From Basidiobolus meristosporus CBS 931.73 (Eukaryota; Basidiobolomycota; Basidiobolomycetes; Basidiobolales; Basidiobolaceae), in assembly GCA_002104905.1 (NCBI GenBank), contig MCFE01000321.1:31519-95518 (forward strand): a DNA stretch of 64,000 nt, written 5' to 3'. How positions within the stretch are numbered: position 1 is the stretch's first letter; every line of letters starts with the position of its first letter. The position numbers were made by a program, and so were the translations under genes. Below the pieces are notes generated by a model. The model was given only the letters and a program-made list of their open reading frames with translations, ran no database searches and was not told the origin of the DNA. Shown here in pieces: positions 56,687-64,000 of this stretch.

Positions 56687-58776
56687 GTTGTGTGATAGGA
56701 TCGATGGATGTAGATAAAGCTCAATAAAGTGGATGTGTAATGGGAATTAGACCACAAACGACATTGGAAAACGGTATTTATATCGTGCCAGGGAATTTGG
56801 ACCATTCCAACGGTGTCCGTTTTCGCTGGCTATTTCCATAAGTAGATTTCACTGGATAAGTAAGAAATCAATACTTGTGTCTGGACTATACCCATGATTG
56901 TCAAGTTTAGTCCATTACTTCTCCCGCCAAACTCAACTAATTCTCCGCGCCCTTGGCAAGAACAGGTCGTATATAAATATGTATATATCAAGTGTATGGT
57001 ATGTCTATTACACTTGGAGGTAAAGAACAACCTGTGTTGAGTGTTACCATCGCAGCAAGTTGGCAAGTTGGAAAGAACTGACCTCAACAATGCTCGTGGA
57101 GGCCGCAATTTCGTTAGGGCCGTACAATACCGAATTTCCTTTCCAATTGAACATATCCGTTCGATGCACCGTAATATAAATATACCTAATCAAGCCTGAG
57201 GTCTTTCTGGTTAACTTTAAAAAATGCCGCCAGTAAAGTGCACGGAAAACATCAACTCCCAATTGCTAAGATCCAGCTGATTATTGGTTCCCCGAACGTC
57301 ATAATCCTAATTCAGAGGATTCTGTGTTGTTTATGGAGACACGGGGTAGGTAAATGCATGGGCATCTATGTGTGATAGGACAGTTCTAGAAGCGTGCTCG
57401 TGGGCATTGCTTAATTGAGCTTCTTGCCTAGTTGAATCCTCAGCCAAGCCCTAGAAATGCTTGGACTTACCCGGGCACCACACTTGAATGATAATTGTGG
57501 AGGGGTGGTTAAGCGTGGCATTATACAGAGTTCGGGTCAGGTTTGGTAGCGTTTATTATTCTTTATTGTTAGGCATCACGAGCTATCAAACCATATACAC
57601 ATGAGCCTTTGGTATGGTACAGCTTGTGGTTCAATGCACATAAGTCATTGCGGTGAGTTTGTGCTTACTGACTCCCAGCAAGTCGGTTATACACATTGCG
57701 CTTCCGGTTGGACAGTTATTGCGAATTATCGGAGCCATCAGTTTAAGGTAATCCCAATGATATCATCTTGAAAATCGGGAAATTGATCCAATTGAAGAGA
57801 ATTTCCTTCGATCAGCAACCTATATACGGAAACACGATCGGTGTATTAGCTTTGGATTTATTCAGTGCTGTAATAATAATTCCTATTTGTTGTACAATCT
57901 GCATCACATACTCTTGACTTCGAAGTTGAGAGCTATTGGAATACTGTCGATAGTGCTTGTGGGTTTTTAACGATGTCATACGGTGTGGTTGATGTGAATA
58001 TCACCGGGAACTGCCTCTTTTTCGCTAGCTAGTGTGTTACTCCGCCCTGACACACATTCTAGTAATGTAGAAAATGAATCCTGTTCTCGGCAGCGTTACT
58101 TTTATATACTTCATACGACTCTAACATTCTGCTGGTATGTCATGCAGGCGCAACTTCGATAAAGCATCTGAAGTATCAGGATGTTGAGGACTATTGGATG
58201 CTCCTGGTCTGATGCTGGAGCATGAATGGAAATTTGCCTGGTTTAGAAGGTGTGGGTAATCTTTGTACACTGTAGATTTACACAAGGCTACAGTAGTAAT
58301 CCAAACTGGATATGAAATCATGGTGCTACCCTCGAAGGATACCGATAGATCAGTTGATAAGCGATGAGACTCTGGTACTGAAGTCTTTGGACGATCCTTT
58401 GCTAAGTATAATTCTATTCTCTACTAGAAAGAAGGAGTGAATAGCTTGCTTTTGAATACAAAGAAAGATCTACCCGCTGCTCGTCTACCGGCTGATATTC
58501 TCTTTATCTTGATGGCTGTTAACAAAGTCTGCTTGAATGCTGGAGCAAGAGGACATGTAGATCGTATAGGATACAATCTACGCTTAGCCCTCCTATTAAT
58601 GTTACATTAGGTGAATCGACCCAGAAAGGATGTGATAAGCAAATTGTGTTTCAACCGTATTTTACGTAACATACATGAACTTATGTATATCGCTCATACC
58701 AGCTAAATGCCCTAATTAGTATATATATATCTATTCTGGTGAATTATGGTTCTTGTGCTGGTTAAACATCATGTAA
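56687..58776. other. Gene-free subtelomeric transition
   Basis: About 2.1 kb with no frame above 92 codons that looks real. Base composition is like the single-copy region, not like the repeats on its right. No seam motif and no repeat seen. Confidence 0.5.
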
Positions 58777-58787
58777 GGGTTAGGGGG

Positions 58788-59313
58788 TGTGTGACAATTC
58801 CTAACAGGTGAAACCTTTGTTTCAATAACCCAAAATGAAGAAGTCAAGGATTACATGGGGAGCTTTTTTACAAGTGAATGAAGAGAAGGGTCATTTTGGG
58901 AATGCCTATAAGAAAGAGTACTAAGTTCAAGAGGAGTAAAAACAGATCCTAAGAAAAAATCCAAGAAAAGGCCAGCAGAACACCATCATTATATCAGCTG
59001 AATTCCAAGTTTCTCAAACTGGCAACTCTCAGTAACTCATTTACTGGCTGTTGGGTGGATAAGCAGACATATTTTCCAGGAGAAGACTAGGCCAACTAGC
59101 ATTCATAACAAAATTCTTAATAAGCTGCTTGTTCCTTCCACTAAAACTTGCAACTGAAAATTTGAAGGAAAGCCACCAGCTGAATGCCTGCAAAATACAA
59201 CTAGAATTCCAGCTGAACACTAGGTGATAATCAGATGAGTACCAAGTTTGAGATTTTATGTAGGGAGAGTCTAGTGGTACTGGAGGGATAACTAAAGCAT
59301 GCAGTGGCTCATA
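58788..59313 (-). mobile_element. Telomere-seam element, family A
   Basis: A segment of about 526 bases between TTAGGG-type seams at 58777-58787 and 59314-59324. Its sense strand is minus, and its 3' end abuts the left seam. At that end TGAAAC-CTTT-GTTTCA (58809-58824) forms a 6-bp hairpin equivalent to the TGAAAT-CTTT-ATTTCA of family B, with a compensatory pair change. No coding frame recognised. Origin unclear. Confidence 0.55.
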
Positions 59314-59324
59314 GGGTTAGGGGG

Positions 59325-59876
59325 AAGACAGTCACCAACAAGTGAAATCTTTATTTCAATTGAGACAAAAAAGCCAATGCTACTGTTGTAGCTTTTGTAC
59401 AAAAGTGTGTAGCTTCAGGAATTTGTAGGTAAGCTAATAGGGAGAGATGATAGTTCTTCAGTGCTCAAAACACTGTTCAGTGGAAAGGGGGGTAGCAAGA
59501 GGGGTAGGAATGCTTTGTGAGCAACATTGACAAGGGGAATATGATAAAGATTGATATTCATCATAAAGGGAGTGTGCGGCTTCAGATATTGCTGTCAAAG
59601 GTCTGCCAAGTACTTCAGGTAGGCCAGCTTGGGTTTTTCTGACTGCAGAATATAATGAGCAAACTTCTTGACTTTGGGATCTCAGAGTATAGTTCTCCAG
59701 CAGGAGCCAGGCATAGTGTGGTGTATTCTCTTCCAGGCCTTGATTAGTGGGTTGTTGCAGTGGAGAAGTCTGAGATATAACCTGGTTCTAAGGTAGAGAA
59801 GTCCAATCTTATAGGGCATAAACCCAAAAGCACCAAGAATTGCATGTCTGTAGGGGCTTTCAGGCAGATTTAGGGC
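59325..59876 (-). mobile_element. 5'-truncated LINE-like fragment, family B copy 1
   Basis: On minus it encodes part of a polyprotein C-terminus: YRHAILGAFGFMPYKIGLL, YLRTRLYLRLLHCNNPLIKAWKR and GSCWRTI, then frame breaks. The arrangement (small hydrophobic-basic helices after an RT, then a stop) fits the C-terminal region of a LINE ORF2. The 3' end is fused to a GGGTTAGGGGG seam. The 5' end runs into TTTAGGGCTAGGGTTAGGGG at 59869-59888. Confidence 0.65.
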
Positions 59877-59911
59877 TAGGGTTAGGGGAGGGAAAGTAGG
59901 GGGAGGAAAGT

Positions 59912-60420
59912 CACCAAGTGGTGAAATCTTTATTTCCTTATAACAAGTATCTAAAGAAGCCAAGTTAATCTGAAGTTATTCCTAGAACACTAGGTCTGAG
60001 AGATATCTTCCTGGTAAGCCAGGTCTGAGAGTTGAGAAACTGAGTGGTACTATATTTCCTAGTTAGCTAGGTCCAAGAGAGATTTCCTGGAAAGCCAGGC
60101 CTGAGAAGTAAGAATCTGAGTATATCTGAGCTAAGTTATACTGGTTTGCAATAGCTGAATTGTGGCTGGAATGGTCAGTAGACTGGGGGAACTCAGAGGA
60201 ATTTCTGAGTGATTACTGGCCATATTTACTAGGCAAATCTGGCCAATTAGCATTTCAAGGACTTCAGCCAATCAGAGCCTTTACTTTGCTTGATGGTTGA
60301 TCAAGCCATCTCCCAATAAGCACACTTCAATTAATTAATCAAGCTTTGCTAGATCTAGGATTTCAACCCACAACCATGGGTATGGAAGGGTTAGGAATAA
60401 CCACAAGTCTAAGTGTTCTT
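59912..60420 (-). mobile_element. tRNA-headed SINE-like element, family C copy 1
   Basis: A full-length copy between seams at about 59875-59911 and 60421-60438. Its sense 5' end (on minus) has a tRNA-like head: an A-box-like TAGACTTGTGGTTAT (60411-60397) and a degraded B-box (GTTGAAATCC, near 60358-60367). The body holds four short hairpins (CCTAG/CTAGG, CCTGG/CCAGG, CCTAG/CTAGG, CCTGG/CCAGG). The tail ends CACC-ACTT-GGTG on minus, at the seam. Confidence 0.65.
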
Positions 60421-60438
60421 GGTTAGGGGGTTAGGGGG

Positions 60439-60597
60439 AGCAAAGTAACCAAGTGGAGAAATCTTTATTTAATTATGACAAGTATCTAAAGAAGCCAAGT
60501 TAATCTGAAGTAATTCCTAGAAAGCTAGGTCTGAGAGATATCTTCCTGGTAAGCCAGGTCTGAGAGTTGAGAAGCTGAGTGGTACTATATTTCCTAG
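60439..60597 (-). mobile_element. 5'-truncated SINE-like element, family C copy 2
   Basis: The 3' part of family C only. It breaks off inside the third hairpin at TTCCTAGTTA, where the element's own TTAG overlaps the first letters of the next TTAGGG seam (microhomology at the 5' junction). The 3' hairpin is decayed (AACCAAGTGGAG). Confidence 0.65.
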
Positions 60598-60607
60598 TTA
60601 GGGGGGG

Positions 60608-60916
60608 AGACAGTCACCAACAGGTGAAATCTTTATTTCAGTTGAAACAAAGAAGCCAGCACTACTGTTGTAGCTTTGATATAAGAGTGTGTAGCTGAGG
60701 GGAATTTGTAGGTAAGTTAATAAGAAGTAATGATAGTTCTTCAGTGCTCAAGACACTGTTCAGTGGGAAGGGGGGTAGCAAGAGAGGTAAGAATGACTTG
60801 TGAACAACATTAATGAGGGGAATGTGATAAGGATTGATATTCATCATAAAGGGAGTGTGCTGCTGCAGATATTGCTGCCAAAGGTCTGTCAAGTACTTCA
60901 GGCAGGCCAGCTTGGG
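60608..60916 (-). mobile_element. 5'-truncated LINE-like fragment, family B copy 2
   Basis: The 3' part of family B. On minus it encodes LTDLWQQYLQQHTPFMMNIN, HIPLINVVHKSFLPLLLPPF and the terminal SPQLHTLISKLQQ-stop, then a 3'-UTR ending in the two hairpins. It is truncated at GGGTTTTAGGGG, again overlapping the seam sequence. Confidence 0.7.
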
Positions 60917-60928
60917 TTTTAGGGGGGG

Positions 60929-61447
60929 AGGAAAGTCACCAAGTGGTGAAATCTTTATTTACTTATGACAAGTATCTAAAGAAGCCATGTTAATCTGAAG
61001 TAATTCCTAGAAAGCTAGGTCTGAGAGATATCTTCCTGGTAAGCCAGGTCTGAGAGTTGAGAAGCTGAGTGGTACTGTATTTCCTAGTTAGCTAGGTCTG
61101 AGAGAGGTTTCCTGGAAAGCCAGGCCTGAGAAGTGAGAATCTGAGTATATCTGAGGTTAGTTGTACTGATTTGCGGTAGCTGAATTGTGGCCGGAATGGC
61201 CAGTAGACTGGGGGAACTGAGAGGAATATCTGGGCGATCACTGGCCAAATTTACGAGGCAAATCTGACCAATTAGCATTTCAAGGATTTCAGCCAATCAG
61301 AGCCTTTACTTTGCCCGATGGTTGATCAAGCCATCTCCCAATGAGCACACATCAATTTATTAATCAAATTTTGTTGGATCTAGGATTTGAACACACAACC
61401 ATGGGTATGGAAGGGTTAGGGATAACCACAAGGCTAAGTGTTCTTGG
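60929..61447 (-). mobile_element. tRNA-headed SINE-like element, family C copy 3
   Basis: The cleanest copy. Minus-strand head: A-box-like TAGCCTTGTGGTTAT (61436-61422) and B-box GTTCAAATCC (61392-61383), about 30 bases apart as in tRNA genes. Body hairpins on plus coordinates: 61006-61019, 61035-61048, 61083-61096 and 61111-61124, each with a 5-bp stem and 4-nt loop followed by (T/C)CTGAGA. The tail hairpin CACC-AAGT-GGTG sits next to AAAT-CTTT-ATTT, then the seam TTTTAGGGGGGG. Confidence 0.75.
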
Positions 61448-61578
61448 TTTAGGGGGAGGGAAAGTCACCAAGGTAGGTGAAATCTTTATTTGATTGCAGA
61501 CAAGTCTAACTACAAATAAAGAAGCCAGCTGGGAATAGAAGATTCCCAAAGTAAACACGAAGTTGAATATGAATAAAT

Positions 61579-62307
61579 CTAAGCTAAAGTTAAGGCAGTA
61601 TCCCAGAGTACACTGGAGTTCAGGTTCATGGGGGAGTGAAGTAGATAAGCCTGAGAGATATAATAATCCTTTAAGAAGTGGGTAACAGCAGGTGAAGGGG
61701 AGTTTTTGATAAGTGAAGTGAATCTTGAGATTAGAGATTCCTCTAATGAGAAGGTCTTGTAAACTGGAGAATCAGGAAACTCTTTAAAGGCATGGTCAGT
61801 AGGTTCCCAGTAAAACTGGTCAGAGACATTTTGAGAGAACTCTTTAGCAATACTTTTGTCAAGTACTACCTCCAGAGTGTGATGGTTGATAAATCTCATG
61901 TTAACAATCTTGGATAAGTTGTAACCTTGTTGCTTGAGATACATCCTATGCTCAGATATAGGAATAAACTCCACATTGGCAAAGTAGCAGACAGCCCAGT
62001 CAGTAGCAGGAGGCAAATCAGAAGTAGCAGGAAACTTTCTTTTAGTCTTGGGAGGGGCAGCAGGATGTCTTGAGGAAGTAGGAACAGGCTTTTTGACAGC
62101 TTCAGAGTAGGAAGAGTGAGCAGGAGCAGATGATTCTTGGGGAATCTTGTTGACAGGAAGAGTTGGCACAGGGACAATAGATTCTTGCAGATCAGAAAAG
62201 GCAGAAAACAGCTTTTGAACTTGCTTCTTGAGTAAAGCATTTTCAGCTTCAACAAGTGCAAGCCTTTCCTCAAGGAAGGAAATCTGAAGGGAATGGAGTG
62301 AAGGCAT
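61579..62307 (-). CDS. LINE ORF1-like protein of family D element
   Basis: A 242-residue frame from the ATG at 62307 (MPSLHSLQISFLEERLALVE) to TTALA-type end (WDTALTLA). A leading coiled coil of about 45 residues (EERLALVEAENALLKKQVQKL) is followed by a Pro/Ser/Lys-rich linker (KKPVPTSSRHPAAPPKTKRK) and a globular part with DWAVCYFANVEFIPISEH, then IVNMRFINHHTLEVVLDKS. Coiled coil, basic linker and a compact RNA-binding-like domain is the usual LINE ORF1 plan. No CCHC knuckle is present. The frame extends upstream without an ATG into the 83-bp monomers. Confidence 0.65.
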   Translation of the reverse strand: MPSLHSLQISFLEERLALVEAENALLKKQVQKLFSAFSDLQESIVPVPTLPVNKIPQESSAPAHSSYSEAVKKPVPTSSRHPAAPPKTKRKFPATSDLPPATDWAVCYFANVEFIPISEHRMYLKQQGYNLSKIVNMRFINHHTLEVVLDKSIAKEFSQNVSDQFYWEPTDHAFKEFPDSPVYKTFSLEESLISRFTSLIKNSPSPAVTHFLKDYYISQAYLLHSPMNLNSSVLWDTALTLA

Positions 62308-62347
62308 AAGAAACAAGAAGAAGAGGGTAGGATGGGGTGGGTGGGTG

Positions 62348-63201
62348 GGAAAATTAGCAGGGAGAAGAGAAGGAAGGAGCAAAAATTCCGAAAGTCAGAA
62401 TTTATAGATGGATGGATTATTCCTGGGTTAGGAAAATTAGCAGGGAGAAGAGAAGGAAGGAGCAAAAATTCCGAAAGTCAGAATTTATAGATGGATGGAT
62501 TATTCCTGGGTTAGGAAAATTAGCAGGGAGAAGAGAAGGAAGGAGCAAAAATTCCGAAAGTCAGAATTTATAGATGGATGGATTATTCCTGGGTTAGGAA
62601 AATTAGCAGGGAGAAGAGAAGGAAGGAGCAAAAATTCCGAAAGTCAGAATTTATAGATGGATGGATTATTCCTGGGTTAGGAAAATTAGCAGGGAGAAGA
62701 GAAGGAAGGAGCAAAAATTCCGAAAGTCAGAATTTATAGATGGATGGATTATTCCTGGGTTAGGAAAATTAGCAGGGAGAAGAGAAGGAAGGAGCAAAAA
62801 TTCCGAAAGTCAGAATTTATAGATGGATGGATTATTCCTGGGTTAGGAAAATTAGCAGGGAGAAGAGAAAGAAGGAGCAAAAATTCCGAAAGTCAGAATT
62901 TATAGATGGATGGATTATTCCTGGGTTAGGAAAATTAGCAGGGAGAAGAGAAGGAAGGAGCAAAAATTCCGAAAGTCAGAATTTATAGATGGATGGATTA
63001 TTCCTGGGTTAGGAAAATTAGCAGGGAGAAGAGAAGGAAGGAGCAAAAATTCCGAAAGTCAGAATTTATAGATGGATGGATTATTCCTGGGTTAGGAAAA
63101 TTAGCAGGGAGAAGAGAAAGAAGGAGCAAAAATTCCGAAAGTCAGAATTTATAGATGGATGGATTATTCCTGGGTTAGGAAAATTAGCAGGGAGAAGAGA
63201 A
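62348..63201. repeat. 83-bp tandem repeat, ten full copies plus a partial
   Basis: Units start at 62348, 62431, 62514, 62597, 62680, 62763, 62846, 62929, 63012 and 63095, with a partial unit from 63178. Copies are almost identical: the only difference I see is a single-base change (GAGAAGGAAGG to GAGAAAGAAGG) in the units starting at 62846 and 63095. Each internal unit boundary contains GGGTTAGG, a telomere-like word. The array lies directly upstream of the family D ORF1 on minus. Confidence 0.9.
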
Positions 63202-63214
63202 GGGTTAGGGGGGG

Positions 63215-63836
63215 AGACAGTCACCAACAGGTGAAATCTTTATTTCAGTTGAAACAAAGAAGCCAGCGCTACTGTTGTAGCTTTGATACAAGAGTGTGTA
63301 GCTGAGGGGAATTTGTAGGTAAGTTAATAAGAAGTGATGATAGTTCTTCAGTGCTCAAGACACTGTTCAGTGGGAAGGGGGGTAGCAAGAGAGGTAAGAA
63401 TGACTTTTGAACAACATTAATGAGGGGAATGTGATAAGGATTGATATTCATCATAAAGGGAGTGTGCTGCTGCAGATATTGCTGCCAAAGGTCTGTCAAG
63501 TACTTCAGGTTGGCCAGCTTGGGTTTTTCTGACTGCAGAATATAGTGAGCAAACTTCTTGACTTCAGGATCTCCAAGTATAGTTCTCCAGCAGGAGCCAG
63601 GTGTTGTGTGGTGTGTTCTCTTCCAGGCCTTAATCAGTGGGTTGTTGCAGTTGTGAAGTCTGAGGTATAATCTGGTTCTAAGGTAGAGAAGTCTGATCTT
63701 ATAGGGCATAAACCCAAAAGCACCAAGAATAGCATGTCTGTAGGGGCATTCAGGCAAATGAGGCACCAAGGAGGTAATGCACCATACTGCAAACTTGTCA
63801 AGCTTAGTGCAGTCTCTAGAAGTAAGAGAGAGAAGT
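63215..63836 (-). mobile_element. LINE-like fragment, family B copy 3, capped by telomere
   Basis: The longest B copy. On minus, an open frame 63769-63269 encodes PYRHAILGAFGFMPYKIRLL, CWRTILGDPEVKKFAHYIL and LKYLTDLWQQYLQQHTPFM through to LVSKLQQ-stop. The 3' end at 63215 abuts the seam GGGTTAGGGGGGG (63202-63214), with hairpins CACC-AACA-GGTG (63222-63233) and TGAAAT-CTTT-ATTTCA (63232-63247). The 5' side is truncated directly into telomere repeats. Confidence 0.75.
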
Positions 63837-64000
63837 GGTTAGGGTTAGGGTTAGGGTTAGGGTTAGGGTTAGGTTAGGGTTAGGGTTAGGTTAGGGTTAG
63901 GGTTAGGGTTAGGGTTAGGGTTAGGTTAGGGTTAGGGTTAGGGTTAGGGTTAGGGTTAGGGTTAGGGTTAGGGTTAGGGTTAGGGTTAGGGTTAGGGTTA
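63837..64000 (+). repeat. Telomere, (TTAGGG)n with TTAGG variants
   Basis: Uninterrupted G-strand telomere repeat reading 5' to 3' to the window edge. The inner part contains three TTAGG (five-base) variants; the outer part is uniform TTAGGG. This marks the right chromosome end. Confidence 0.97.

Larger units (their letters stand above)
61457..63201 (-). mobile_element. ORF1-only telomeric element, family D
   Basis: About 1.75 kb between seams at about 61448-61456 and 63202-63214. Order on minus: an array of 83-bp monomers (5' region), one frame of 242 codons (listed separately), a ~120-base 3' region with AAAT-CTTT-ATTT and CACC-6nt-GGTG near the seam. There is no RT frame. This could be a gag-only element mobilised in trans, or an internally deleted LINE. 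Confidence 0.65.

Noticed and set aside
57300-58776. Possible spliced gene in the subtelomeric transition
   Set aside because: No pair of frames with plausible splice sites gives a recognisable protein.
62343-63201. 83-bp tandem array as a CRISPR array
   Set aside because: Units are near-identical end to end with no variable spacers, and the host is a eukaryote.

Overview
This is the right end of a fungal chromosome. The last ~160 bases are (TTAGGG)n running out to the window edge. Most of the window is eukaryotic protein-coding DNA with many short GT-AG introns (about 55-100 nt). The gene set is fungal: a Rom2-type Rho GEF, Pcl-type cyclins, an AA11-like LPMO, Sec1 and Sec2. It also includes genes absent from budding yeast (DDB1, a TMEM234-like protein, a beta-adaptin-like trunk without an ear, a protein with the layout of KASH5). 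This suggests an intron-rich, possibly early-diverging fungus; I cannot place it more precisely.

Layout. (1) 1-13.1 kb: AT-rich wreckage of Ty1/copia retrotransposons in both orientations, with LTR-like blocks, a ~0.73 kb fold-back element inside one copy and a copy that looks internally inverted. (2) 13.7-56.7 kb: about 22 closely packed genes, in order: UDP-sugar transporter, ribosomal P1, EF-hand/coiled-coil/tail-anchored protein, Rho GEF, CMS1, proteasome alpha subunit SCL1, 2-hydroxyacyl-CoA lyase, SEC2, QCR7, DDB1, beta-adaptin-like protein, RPS6, ZCCHC9-like zinc-knuckle protein, LPMO-like secreted protein, PPR protein, small RGS protein, PY-motif membrane protein, SEC1, Pcl cyclin, TMEM234-like, second Pcl cyclin, four-TM protein, hexose-type transporter. 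(3) 56.7-58.8 kb: gene-free transition. (4) 58.8-63.8 kb: an array of eight element segments, all in the same orientation and each starting at a TTAGGGGG-like seam, followed by the telomere.

The subtelomeric array is the most interesting part. Every segment has its sense strand on minus and its 3' end toward the centromere, fused directly to a telomere-like seam. That is the geometry expected if a telomeric 3' G-strand primed reverse transcription of the element RNA. Segments fall into four families: LINE-like ORF2 C-terminal fragments (B); short elements with a tRNA-like head and four covarying hairpins (C, SINE-like); one ORF1-only element with an 83-bp tandem-monomer 5' region (D); and an unclassified one (A). 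All share a 3' tail with one or two small hairpins, and family A shows a compensatory base-pair change. This resembles a telomere-dwelling LINE/SINE partnership with a gag-only member, analogous in layout to Drosophila HeT-A/TART.

Several core genes act in polarised growth and secretion (Rho GEF, Sec2, Sec1, UDP-sugar transport), but the gene order gives no evidence of a functional cluster. Where exon lists are given, they were read by hand from splice sites and checked for frame; lists for HACL, DDB1 and SEC1 are incomplete.
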